The notes beneath the pieces are model-generated. The model saw nothing but the letters and a program-made list of their open reading frames with translations. It did no database searches and was not told where the DNA came from. Shown here piece by piece: positions 49,641 through 60,559 of a DNA stretch of 64,000 nt. Positions within the stretch are counted from its first letter, which is position 1, and the number at the start of each line of letters is the position of its first letter. Made by a program: the position numbers and the translations under genes. Origin of the DNA: Viscum album (taxonomy: Eukaryota; Streptophyta; Magnoliopsida; Santalales; Viscaceae); assembly GCA_963277665.1 (NCBI GenBank), contig OY728120.1, positions 427,496,138 through 427,560,137 of the forward strand. Direction: 5' to 3'.

Positions 49641-50441
49641 CATCACAACCTGTCCTTGGGGCCTGTGCCATGACTACCTCAAGCCCGCCTTCCATAGGCC
49701 AGAGGCTAGTGACTAGCACCAAAGGAGTAAATCCCAATAAAAGGGAACACATTGCCTTTATAAAAGTAAATAAATACTATAGAGTATGCAAGTGAAGAAA
49801 GCACTAAATAAACTGAGTACAAAAGTAATCGTTGAAAAGTAAATGGGACAATATACAAACCCATCTGAAAGTACAGTACAACTGAAAAAAGTACTACAGC
49901 AGTTAATTAATGTAGTAACTACTGAATTATACTCCTGAAATCCCTCCTCATTGGTGGGTACAGATTTTATCCTCAGCACCTCAGGTCAGGCCATCCACTC
50001 CGTGTATGTCCTGCCAATTGGTCCACCTCCGGGTACCGTCCGGATCACCAAGTCTCCAACTCAATCAGTGTTGTCCGTCGTCTGCATCAAACACAACGTA
50101 GTGCGGGCATAGCCCAGGCCGGGGTGAGTATACGATACTCAGTAGGGACCCCAAGACCCCTGAAGGTCTCCCAGAATCCACCAAGGATAAACCACAAAAA
50201 AAGATACAAACCTGAAGTATCAACCGACTCTACTTAGGTTTATGCCCATACATATACCTATGTTATCAATTACAATTCGACTCCAACTCTCGAGCCCAAG
50301 CACATCCCAGTCCACACATGAAAGAAGTCAATCACATCAATGATAATGATTGAAAGTTAAGAATCAGTTCATACAGGTATACTACTCACGAAGAGGGGTG
50401 GAGATGATTAGATGTATCCTCTTAATCATCTCCTCTACCAA

Positions 50442-50675
50442 ACCCACGTAGGACCCTAGTATAGAAGTCGTCATTGCCGAACCCACAGAGGATCCAAGTA
50501 CAGTAACCATCGTTGTCGAACCCACATAGCATCCAAGTATAGTAATCATTTCTGCCGAACCCACGTAGGATCCAAGAACAGTAGTCATCATCGTCGAACC
50601 CACGGAGGATCCCAGTATGGTAGTAGTCGTCGTCAAAACCACAGAGGATCCCAGTACGGTAGTCGACGTAGTTGC
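50442..50675 (-). repeat. 39-bp minisatellite, six units, in the Tekay-2 3' LTR
   Basis: Six units of 39 bp start at 50442, 50481, 50520, 50559, 50598 and 50637. Each begins ACCCACNNAGGATCC or close. Since 39 is a multiple of three, 13-residue protein repeats appear in two - strand frames (around GSxxMTTVLGSYV and GFDxDDYCTWILR). Confidence 0.9.
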
Positions 50676-51039
50676 AGCCAGCTCTAGTGTTCCAGCCCAT
50701 AGCACGCTCGATTCCAGGAGGGTTCGCTCCTCGAGCCAAGTGGTAGATACATCTACTATCACGAAGTCCAGATTTGATGTATCCCGAAGTTTTGTCTTAT
50801 CAAAAGGAACCCAATGTAACAGACGGCGCGTCAATCAAACATCTGGTATTAGGGATATTGTCTTTTTCATTATAGGGGCCCGGTTAGAAATACACTCGTT
50901 TCTAACCTGGCCATTATCCATAGTCATCCAAAACTCACTTAGATTATCGCAAAAGGACCGCCTCGTTGTAAGGGTCCCAGTACTGTGGATGGTGCATCGA
51001 TCGGATGCGTGGTCTTTATATTATTCACGATTAAGTGAA

Positions 51040-51480
51040 ATCGTGCCCGGACCGTTAGGCCTAGTGGGCTAGCAGTTCGGGTCGACCCAGTTTTGGATGG
51101 TCCAACCCAGAAGAGGGTCGGACCGACCCAGTGAATCATGCGGCCTGGCCCGAGGGGTGTGGCCCAGCCCGAAGCAGTGGCCCCCCGGCTGCCCGAACCG
51201 GTGGTGCTAAGCGGCGCCGCCCTCCCAAACCGGACGGCTGAAGATAGTTGGCTTTCTTGGGTCAAGCATCCCGCTCGAGCGGGCCGTGGTTCATTCAGTG
51301 CAGTGCCCAATGAACTTCCTTTTCTTCCTCCAAAGAGGCCCATGGAATTCGGGCCACGGTCTTCTGCAGCACGACACCCCTTGTGGCACTGCGGTCCTCC
51401 TTTGGCCCAGCCGGCTTTAGCTGGCCGGTTCTTCGTCAGTCGAGCGGCCCGTGGTTGCGGGCCGCAGTTCCTCCTCACAT
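51040..51480. repeat. GC-rich block in the Tekay-2 3' LTR
   Basis: Strongly GC- and CpG-rich, in contrast with the AT-rich LTR on either side. It contains repeated CGACCCAG and GGCCC(A/G) words. Open frames of 114-188 codons on both strands are side effects of high GC. Confidence 0.7.
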
Positions 51481-52689
51481 AACCAACACCTTTGTTTTCC
51501 ACCACCTCTATTCGTCACCACCTTTTTCTTACATGGTATTAATATAAATTAAAAGAAACTACGGAGGGTCGTCGGTCCATGTGTGTTTGGCCCGTGCCCT
51601 CGGTGTTAGGTGGTAACAATTGGCCGAATTCGTTTCAGGAAATTCAATGATGAACAAGAACAATTTTAATAAACTAAAATTATATATAATCCCCCTACCT
51701 CAATAATTGACGTCACACGTCAGGAATCGTGGAAGATGGAATTGCAGAGAGAGGATTCGTAGATGACGTAAGAGTGCATCCGAGGATGAAGCGGTGTATC
51801 CACACTAGTTGTGGAGAAGTGGAAGGAAAGAACATCATCACTCTTTGTGGAGTCAGCATTCTTCGTCGAAGAGGCATCGTTTTTCATGGATGGATGGTGT
51901 TCTTCAATGAAAGATGAACCCTCATCTTCTTTTACACAAGAGCTCTCTCAAATATCCTCCCAACACAATGTGTGACAATATAAAATAATAGTTGTGGCTA
52001 TTATTTTATTAACACTTGAAAATCAAAATTCGAATAACTTAATTAATTAATTGAAGAGGTTGAATTCATTAAATTTGGTGTGTTGGAAAATAATAATGAG
52101 AGTGAGAGGGAGAGGAAGTGTTCTCATTCAATAAGGGAAGTTGTCAAAGAATTAAATAAAGGGGGGTTTAAAAGATTTTTGGGAAGATGAAAGGTTGGGG
52201 ATCGTGTGGGCCCCACCTCACAAATATCCACACATGGGATGTTAAGTGGTTGTGGGTCTCACCCTCAACTCTCCTTTGTAGGATATAACTTCGATAGATA
52301 TAAATAAAATTATGTACTACCAATTTTATTTATTTTATTCTAAATCACCAATTATTAACTTTTAACATGCAAAAAACTCAACTATGGTAAAGGTCCCCAT
52401 AAAAGAATACCAGTGCGGTGAGTTCATCGGTGCCCTCCGATTTCAATTTTGAGTACCGGTTCAAAAGATAGAATGACCCGCTCATTCGTTCATTGAAAGT
52501 ACCCTAGCATAACTTGAGAAAATTATTCTGGGCACACCGGGACTCGGAATTAGGTGCCGTCTGAAACTGCGTACTCGTAAAATTCCAAAGAATTTAAGAA
52601 AAAAAATTCATTGAAATATACGAGTCTTTACATTACCTCCATCTAAGGGATTTACATCCCCACAAAGCTAAAACATATTCTTGGGAAAC

Positions 52690-53060
52690 AAATGGGGGTA
52701 CTCAGCACACATCTAAGCCTCCCACTCCCATGTGCTCTCCTGGAGGTTCCCGTGCTGCCATAAAATGCGCACCAGAGGAATCGACCATCCACATTGGACC
52801 CGCTCCTGTCCATACTTGATCTTTACCTAGACATCGGTGAATGTCTCCCTATCATCGATGTCTATCTCCCCGTGGTCGATGATGTGTGATGGATCGTTCA
52901 TGTATCTCCTCAGCTGAGATACGTGGAAGACGTCGTCCACCCGGTGCAACTAAGGTGGAAGGGCCAGGCGGTAAGCCACCTCGCCTACTCTACTGAGGAC
53001 CTGGAATGGTCCGATGAAGCGAGGAGATAACTTGTTGCCCCGAAAAAATCTCCGTAGACC
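52690..53060 (-). pseudogene. Tekay-2 integrase C-terminus and chromodomain-like tail
   Basis: On the - strand: NKLSPRFIGPFQVLSRVGEV, AYRLALPP, HRVDDVFHVSQLRRYMNDPS, then a shifted stretch with IPLVRILWQH and QESTWEWEA, ending YPHLFP. It is the standard ending of Tekay-clade pol, with frameshifts. Confidence 0.82.
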
Positions 53061-53976
53061 TCATTGAGGTGAGACCCATAGGAAAATGTGGTCTCCATCC
53101 TCAAACTCCAGTTGTCTCCGTCTCCTATCAGCATAGGACTTATATCTGCTCTGTGGAGTCTTTATCTGCTCCCGGATGATCTTCACCTTCTCTGTCATAG
53201 CCTGAACCATCTCAGGTCCTACAAGTGCTGACTCCGTAGGGTCAATCCAGCACAGAGGTGATCTGTAAGGTCGGCCGTACAATGCCTTGTATGGTGCCAT
53301 CCCGATGGTAGAGAGGTAACTATTGTTGTACGCAAACTCCACCAAGGGTAGGTGATCCTCCCAGCTTTGACCAGAGTCAAGGACACATGCATGGAGCATG
53401 TACTCGAGAGTCTGAATGGTCCTCTCCTTTTGGACATCAATCTGAGGATGGAAGGCGGTGCTCAGATGTAGTTGAGTCCCCAAAGGCTCCTGTAACCCCT
53501 TCCAAAGCCAGGAAGTAAAGCGAGCATCTCGATCTGAGACGATAGAAGATTTCACACCATGAAGCCGTACGATCTCTTCAATGTAGAGGCATCCCAAGCT
53601 TTCTACTGAGCCATGCTCTCTAATCGGTAGAAAGTGGGCTGAATTGGTGAGTCGGTCGACGATCACCCAGATATAGTCATGTCATCTGGATGTACGTGGA
53701 AGCCCTGTCATGAAATCCATGGATATCCCATCCAACTTCTACTCTGGGACCTCTATGGGATGTACCAAGCCTACCGGTACCTGGTGCTCTGCCTTCACAT
53801 TTATACAAGTGAGGCATTGTGAAACGAACTCTGCTACAACCTTCTTGATAACCATCCACCAGTGCTGTCGTCTGAGGTCCTGGAATATCTTCGCCACTCT
53901 TGGATGTACCGCTAGAGGGGAAGTGTGAAACTCCCTCAGCACTTCCTCCTATAATGAAAATGGTACCATAGTACAT
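53061..53976 (-). pseudogene. Tekay-2 integrase
   Basis: An HHCC zinc part is read at 53942-53739 (LREFHTSPLAVHPRVAKIF, WWMVIKKVVAEFVSQCLTC). The core follows: SMDFMTGLPRTSR, a stop, then an open stretch of 201 codons from 53666 with IVSDRDARFTSWLWKGLQ, FHPQIDVQKERTIQTLEYML and LPLVEFAYNNSYLSTIGMAP. The three catalytic acidic residues are all present, although the core is split by a stop after TSR. Confidence 0.9.
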
Positions 53977-54249
53977 CCCCTGAAGAGGATAATCTTCTCC
54001 CTTCCTTCAAAAAACCCATCAGGCGCCTGCCCTATAGATATCTAAGAACATCACGTCTCACAGTCAACGTCCCCACATTGTGCCTCTCTGACTCCTTGAA
54101 GGAGTGGAAGAGTGACTGTGAGTGATTATAGAAAGGCTGCTCCATCTCTATCCACAAATGATATATTCAATGTGTCGAGCTGCTCTGTCACCTCTCCTAG
54201 TAGTTGAATTCCCAATCTCTTGTTGAGATCATCTGCTTCTATGTTCCCC

Positions 54250-54665
54250 TGCCCAGGAGTATAGACTATCTCAAATTCATAGTCCTAAAGGAACTCGAGC
54301 CATCGTCATTGTGTCAGGTTCAGGTCCGTCTGTGAGAAGTTGTACCTGAGACTCTGGTGGTCCGAGTAGACTGTAAAGAGCTCGCCCATCAGATAGTTCC
54401 ACCACATCTTCAAGGTGAAGACCAATGCTGCTAACTCTAGGTCATAGGTATCATAGTTATACACATTCTCCCTCAACTTCTGTGAACCGTATGCGATCAC
54501 CAGTCACTTCTACATCAGGACACACCCAAGCTTGGTCTCTAATGCGTCGCAGTAAACTACGTACCCAACACCCTCCTCCGGTAGCCTCAAGATGGGTGCT
54601 CTGGTCAGTCTTTGTCTCAGCTCCTGAAAGCTCTACTAGCATCTATCTGACCACATGAAGGTTTT
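54250..54665 (-). pseudogene. Tekay-2 RNase H
   Basis: The - strand shows VIAYGSQKLRENVYNYDTYD and LELAALVFTLKMWWNYLMGE, LFTVYSDHQSLRYNFSQTDL, as in the RT-RNase H module of gypsy elements. The upstream part (54540-54660) is frameshifted. Confidence 0.82.
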
Positions 54666-54699
54666 ACCCTTCTTCGTCAAAGCTAAATGCAGTGCTGCA

Positions 54700-55570
54700 A
54701 CTCTGGAGAAGTCTGGCACAGATCTCCGATAGTACCCAGCCATACCTAGGAAACTCCACACCTCTATCACGCTCCTCGGTGGGCCCCAATAATGTACCGA
54801 TCGACCTTTACTGGGTCCACTACAACCCCATCCTCCGAGATGACGTGTCCCAAGAAATGAACCTCTCGAATATAGAACTAGCACTTTGAGAGCTTACCAT
54901 AAAGATGGTGCTCTCGGAGTGGTTCCAGTACAAACCTAGCACTTTGAGAGCTTACCATAAAGATGGTGCTCTCGGAGTGGTTCCAGTACAAACCGAATGT
55001 GGTAGGAGTTCTCCTCCTCAGCAGTCGAGTAAATCAGTATGTCGTCGATGAAGACTACGAAAAAATGATCGAGGTAAGGCTGGAAGATACTGTTCATGAG
55101 ACCCATGAACATGGATGGAGAGTTGGTATGCCAAAGGACCTAACCAATATCTCATAGTGGCCATATCGACACCTAATGGCCATCTTCTGCACATCCTCGC
55201 CTCGAACTCTGATCTGGTGATAGCCTTACCTCAGGTCTATCTTCGAAAACCATTGTGATCCGTTGAGAAGATCAAAGAGGTCATCAATCCTTATGAGTGG
55301 GTACTTGTTCTTTATGGTCACCGGATTCAGGAAACAGTAGTAGACACATAGTCGTAAGCTCCCATCCACCTTCTTAGCAAATAGAATCGGAGAAGCCCAG
55401 TGTTAAACATTGGTTCGGATGAATCCCTTTCCCTGTAAGTCCTCTAGCTATACCCGCAGCACATGAAGATCAGTGGGAGCCATCCAATATGGTGGAGCAG
55501 ATATCGGTGTTTTCTCGGGGTACAGGTCAATATAGGAGTCTACCTCTCTGTGAGGAGGTAGTCCTAGAAC
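54700..55570 (-). pseudogene. Tekay-2 reverse transcriptase (with a tandem duplication)
   Basis: Read on the - strand: [64 protein letters not shown] then GYHQIRVR, and further [14 protein letters not shown], with the FIDD pair at 55041-55052. After the catalytic motif comes [18 protein letters not shown] in duplicated form, then FYIREVHFLGHVISEDG. A 58-bp tandem copy (54878-54993) causes a frameshift. Confidence 0.87.
54878..54993. repeat. Perfect-looking 58-bp tandem duplication inside RT
   Basis: Two adjacent 58-bp copies, 54878-54935 and 54936-54993, both starting CTAGCACTTTGAGAGC. I see no difference between them. 58 is not a multiple of three, so it shifts the frame. Confidence 0.93.
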
Positions 55571-55689
55571 GTCGTTAGGAAAAACGTCTGCATACTAATC
55601 CACCACAACATGAAAACTCAGACTCCACACGTCGAACACTCCTAGGATGAGACGAGCCAACTGATGTGTGATGGGCTGCCCTCTCCTCT

Positions 55690-56075
55690 TCGTAAGTCCA
55701 TCTTATGCTACAAAGGCTCCCTTCTCACCGGTGAAGGTGAACCTGGTCCCATCCATGAGGACACACCGTAATTTTCTCCTAATACAGTCGACTTGGGCAT
55801 GGACTATAGATTACCAGTCCATACCCAAGATGACATCATAAGGCCCCGACGCCGCTACAAGATGATCTTAACCGAAGATCTCACCTCCTAGAGTAAGCTC
55901 ACACTGCCGGCACCAGTGAGTAATCGTCGAGTCTTCTCCCTTAGGAGTCTCTAGCCGTAAGAATCAATCCAATGGCTCCATCGGAATCTTCAATCTCCAA
56001 TAAAGGGTAGTGGAAATAAAATAATGGCTCGCTCTTGTGTCTATAAGTACTGCAGCAAGGGTAAAGTAGACATAG
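55690..56075 (-). pseudogene. Tekay-2 aspartic protease
   Basis: On the - strand AAVLIDTRASHYFISTTLYW is seen: the catalytic D-T-G is D-T-R (56033-56041), and a stop follows PMEPLD. A second part reads AASGPYDVILGMDW (about 55850-55810). The enzyme would be inactive. Confidence 0.8.
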
Positions 56076-56324
56076 ATAGTACCTCGAATCATCACAGGTG
56101 CACCATGGTGGTAGGCCTCGACTCCCCCGAGCTGAGCCTGCTCTTGTCTGCCAACTCTATGTGGTCGGGGTGGTCCTCCTGGTGGTGGTGGTGGTAGAGC
56201 CTCAAAGCATCATCAACCAACCGTCGCTCGACCATCTCCTCTGCATCTTCCACCTGTGCCCTGCGGACCGCCATGGTCGAACCTCTGCCTCTTCCTCGGA
56301 AGTCCCTCTACTATCTTCTTCTCG

Positions 56325-57075
56325 TCTCCTTGGCAGGTTGGGTAGTCCTGAGCCATGTGACCCTACCCGCCACATGCATAGCACTGCCTACCCCTCGAAT
56401 GGCTAGCTCTATTTTTGTGTGTCCCACACCTCCGAACCAGTATCCTGGGGTTTCCCACCAGATGGTCGGGTCCACTTGGACCTCTGCGGAATCTATCTAC
56501 TACTAGCTGCAGAAGACTCTACTACGTGTCACCCTGTGGTGGGTCTCGATGCTAGTGTCAGCTCAACAATAAATCTCTCCACAAGAAGGGATCACTCCAC
56601 CACTCCTACCTGCATTGTAATGCTGAGGAAGATCATCCAAGACCTGATCTCATGCCTCACTCCCTACTCGATGGTCTGGGCCCAGAAGAATGGGTCTTGT
56701 ACCATGTCTGTGGAGTAGTGTGAGAGATCAGTGAACCTCACTAAGTAATGACCTACTATCATACTGCCCTGCCGCAGATGAAGTAACTCCTGAATCAACA
56801 CCGCACGAAGGGTGGCGGGAACAAACTCCGAGCAGAAGAGACTCTCAAAGTCAGTCCCAAGTAGATGTGCCTCTACATGCACCTAGAGCATCAAGCACCA
56901 CCATCTACCTTCTCCTACGTGTAGGAGACTCGTAGTAAGGATCACCATAAGATTGGCTGGTGTCCCTACTAATCTGAAGACTCTGATGATAGCCTCCTGC
57001 CATTCCTCAGCTATCTGAGGGTCCATATCTCCGCGGAACCTGGGCGGCCTCTGTCGCTGAAACTCATGCAACATG
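56325..57075 (-). pseudogene. gag: Tekay-2 gag with zinc knuckle
   Basis: Retrotrans_gag core on the - strand: LHEFQRQRPPRFRGDMDPQI then AEEWQEAIIRVFRLVGTPAN (57071-56950). Then FESLFCSEFVPATLRAVLIQ and ELLHLRQGSMIVGHYLVRFT in the next frame. A CCHC knuckle is left at about 56395-56330 as RQCYACGG, a stop, GHMAQDYPTC, where the last Cys is Tyr. The DxR.FxGxxDP, LRQG and CCHC order is typical of Tekay gag. Confidence 0.87.
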
Positions 57076-57514
57076 CTCAGTCGACATGCACCCTATGCTA
57101 CTGGGGCTAGTAGTATTAGTGGCTCAATGGGTAGTGGTACCACTGGTGCCTCCGCTGTGATGGGGCCCTGCACCGAGGCCTCGTCGCTCGGTGGGATTCC
57201 ATCTCGTACGCGACTCAGAACCGTAGATGGCTCCCTTCAGGGGGCAATCCTGAAAAGAAATAGGTGTGCCATGGTCAAAAAGTCTACCTGGTGAGATGAC
57301 ACAAAGTAATCACAAAGAAAACTTTTGAAACACACATGTAATAAATGTTTTCATGCACTGAGTCGGAAATCAGAATTCAGGGTCCGGGTGTATGGATACA
57401 TCGGTTGCCACACAACATTGGACTCCCAAGGCTGAAAACCACACTCAATACTCATAACAATACATCTTTATAGTAAGATAGATCAGATTCCTATGTTCTA
57501 TAATAGAACCGACT

Positions 57515-57526
57515 CCTCTGATACCA
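57515..57526 (-). other. Primer-binding site of Tekay-2
   Basis: TGGTATCAGAGG on the - strand, three bases after the 5' LTR: an 11 of 12 match to the initiator Met tRNA complement. Confidence 0.85.
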
Positions 57527-58333
57527 ATTTGTCATGACCCGTCCTTGGGGACCATGTCGTGACTACCCCAAGCCCACATTCCATAGTGCAGGGGCTAGTG
57601 ACTAGCCCCAAAGGCATAAATCCTGATAAAAGGGAATTCATTGCCTTTATAAAAGTAAAAAAACACAATAGAGCAAGCATGTGAAGAATTCACTAAGTAA
57701 AATGAGTACAAATGTAAGTACTTAAAAGTAAATGGGCCATTACAGAAACCCAACTGAAAGTACAATACAACTGGAAAGAATGTACAACAATAGTAAAGTA
57801 AATCAGCAACTACTGAATTGTCCTCCGGAAATCCAACCTGAAGTGTGGGTACAGATGTACTCTTCACCACCTCAGGTCTGGCTATCCACTCTGTGTACGT
57901 CCCGCCAATTGGTCCACCTCTGAGTACCTTCCATCTCCACAAGCCTCCACCTCGATCAGTGATGTCCGTCGTCTGCATCAAACACAACGTAGTGTGGGCA
58001 TATCCCATGCAGGGGTGAGTATACGATACTCAGTAGGGACTCTGAGACACCTGAAGGTCTACCAGAATCCACGAAGGATAAACCTTAAAAGAATGATACA
58101 AATACAAAGTATCAACCAACTCTACTTAGGTATTTTCCCATACATATACCTAAGTTATCAATTACAGATCGGCTCCAACTCTCGAGCCCAAGAACATGCC
58201 ATTCCACATTGGAATGAAGTCAATCCTATCAATGATAATGATTGAAAGTCAAGACTCAGATCACACTGGTATAAAACTAAATAAGAGGGGTGGAGATGAT
58301 TAGATTTAGCCTCTGAATCATCTCCTCTTCCAA

Positions 58334-58567
58334 ACCCACATAGGATCCTATTACAGAATTCATCGCTGCCGAACCCATGGAGGATCCAAGTACTCTAACC
58401 ATCACTGTCAAACCCACGTAGGATCAAACTACAGTAGTCATCACTACCGAACCCACGTAGGATCCAAGTACAGTAGTCATCGTTGTCGAACCCACTGAGG
58501 ATCCCAGTATGGTAGTTGTCATCGTCGAACCCATGGAGGATCCTAGTACGGTAGTCGACATAGTCGC
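58334..58567 (-). repeat. 39-bp minisatellite, six units, in the Tekay-2 5' LTR
   Basis: Units start at 58334, 58373, 58412, 58451, 58490 and 58529. Same number of units and same consensus as in 50442-50675, so the array existed before this insertion. Open in the same two - strand frames for much of its length. Confidence 0.88.
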
Positions 58568-58919
58568 AGCCAGTTCTAGGGTTCCCGCACACAGAACACT
58601 CGATTCTGGGAGGGTCCACTCCTCGAGCCAAGGGGTCGATACATCAACTATCATGAAGTATAGAGTGGATGTTTCCCGAAGTTCCTTCTCGTCATATGAA
58701 CCCAACATGATAGAAAGTGCGTCAATCAGACATTCGGTCCGAGAGATATTGGTCTTTTCGTTCAAGGGGCCTGGTTACAAATAGGCTCGTTTCTAACCCC
58801 TGACATTATCCAAAGTCATAAAAACTCACTTATAGTACTTCAAAACGACCGCCTCATCATAAGGGTCCTAGTGCCATAGACGACGCGTCGATCAGACTCA
58901 CGATATTTATGTTATTAAA

Positions 58920-59420
58920 GATTTAGTGAAAACAGGCTCGACCCGTTAGGCCCAGTGGGCTGGCCGGTCAGGTCGACCCGGTTTTGGAAAGTCTAACCCG
59001 GTAGAGGGTCGAACCAGACTAGGGAATTGCGCATCCTGGCCATAGGGGCATGACCCGGCCTGAGGGGGCACAGTTAGGCCTGGCGTGGCGCGGCCCGACA
59101 CGGCATGGCGCTGCTCGGCCTTACGCGGCCAGGCCCGGAGCGGCGTGTCCCGGCCCGGCAGGGCATGGCCAGCCGGCCGAGCGGCTCGGCCCAGAGGCCG
59201 AGCGGTCTGGTGGGCTGAGCGGCCAGCCGTTGGTCATGCCAGTTCTTCAGCCAAAGTAGCCCACGAAATGCGGGATGCGGTCTTCCACAGCACGACTTCC
59301 CTTGGGGCACCGCGGTCCTCCTTCGGCCCGTTCGGCATTAGTCAGACGGTTCTTCATCGGTTGAGCGGCACACGATTGCGGGCTGTGGTTCCTCCTCACA
59401 CAGTCGGCGCCTTCATTTTC
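58920..59420. repeat. GC-rich block in the Tekay-2 5' LTR
   Basis: Counterpart of 51040-51480, but with an additional stretch (about 59070-59190) of degenerate GGCNCGGC and GGCATGGC words in tandem that has no clear equivalent in the other LTR. Confidence 0.68.
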
Positions 59421-60554
59421 CGCCTCCTATATTCGTCACCACCTTTTTCTGACATGGTCTCAATTTCTATTAAAAGAAACTACGGAGGGTCGTCGGTCCT
59501 TGTACGTTCGGCCCACGCCTTCCATGTTAGGTGGTAATAGTTGGAAGAATTAGTTTCAGAAAATTCAATGAATAACATGAAAATTTTTATTCAACTAAAA
59601 TTTTATATAATCCCCCTACCTCGATAATTGACGCCGCACATCGGGTGTCATGGAAGACGGTGTTGCGGAGAGAGGATTCATAGATGACGTCGGAGTGCGT
59701 CCAAGGAGGAAGCAGCGTCTCCACACTAGTTATAGAGAAGAGGAAGGAATGCACATCATCGCTCATCATGGAGTCATCATTCTTCGTCGAAGAGGCGTCC
59801 TTCTTCATGGAAGGATGGTGTTCTTCAATGAAAGAGGAACATTATTCTTCGCTTACATAGATCTCTCTCAAATATCCTCTGAACACAATGTGTTCCAAAA
59901 TAAAATAATATCTATGTCTATTATTTTATTAACACTTGAAATTCAAAATTCAAATCAGATAATTAATTAATTGAAGAGGTTGAATTCATTAATTAAGGCT
60001 TGTTGGAAAATAATAAAGAGATATAGAGGGATAGAAAGAGTTCTCATTAAATAAGGGAAGTAGTCAAAGAATTAAAAAAAGGTGGGTTTAAGGGAGTTTA
60101 AGGAAGATGAAAGGTTAGGGCTCGTGTGAGCCCCACCTCACAAATATCCACTCATGGGAAGTTATGTGGTTGTGGGTCCCACCCTTAACTCCCATTTGTA
60201 GGATATAACTACCATAGATATAAATAAAATTGTGTACTACCAATTTTATTTATTTTATTCTAAATCCCTAATTATTAACATTCAACCTGCATAAAACACA
60301 ACTGTGGTAATGGTCCCCTTAAGAAAATACCGGTGCTGCGAGTTTATCGGTGCCCTCAAATTTCAATTCTGAGAAATCGGTTCAAAAGATAGAAAAACAT
60401 GCTCGCTTGTTCACTGAACGTACCTGAGCATAACTTTAGAAAATTATTCTGAGCACACCTGGCCTCCTAATTAGGTGCCGTCAGAAACTGCGTACTCATA
60501 AAATTCCAATGAATTTATGAAAAAAAATTTCCTTGAAATTTACGTCTCATTAAA

Positions 60555-60559
60555 ATATC
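60555..60559. other. Target-site duplication of Tekay-2 (right copy)
   Basis: ATATC, identical to 49636-49640. Confidence 0.82.

Larger units (their letters stand above)
49641..52632 (-). repeat. 3' LTR of Tekay-2 (left)
   Basis: Aligns throughout with 57530-60554: shared TCCTTGGGG start, 39-bp repeats, GC-rich block, CTACGGAGGGTCGTCGGTCC and the AT-rich tail. The + strand start CATCACAACC corresponds to TGTCATGACC of the other copy, with several substitutions. Confidence 0.92.
49641..60554 (-). mobile_element. Tekay-2: Ty3/gypsy chromovirus (Tekay/Del type), minus strand
   Basis: LTRs at 57530-60554 (5') and 49641-52632 (3') flank a 4.9-kb internal region. On the - strand the order is PBS, gag, zinc knuckle, protease, RT, RNase H, integrase, chromodomain-like tail. 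ATATC lies on both sides. It is not the same family as Tekay-1: LTR sequence, GC content and codon use differ, with this internal region clearly richer in GC. Frameshifts and stops affect nearly all domains, and the LTRs are visibly diverged, so it is not recent. Confidence 0.93.
57530..60554 (-). repeat. 5' LTR of Tekay-2 (right)
   Basis: From TGTCATGACCCGTCC to the ATATC duplication. Carries the 39-bp repeats and GC-rich block as in the other LTR. A possible TATA element on the - strand is TTATATAAAA at about 59601-59610 (51685-51693 in the other LTR). Confidence 0.92.

Noticed and set aside
50442..50675. CRISPR-like array
   Set aside because: Units are contiguous 39-bp repeats without unique spacers, in a plant LTR.
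50382..51505. Long open frames in the Tekay-2 LTR (both strands)
   Set aside because: They come from the 39-bp in-phase repeats and the GC-rich block. The equivalent frames in the other LTR differ in length and end. I kept the repeat itself as a finding.
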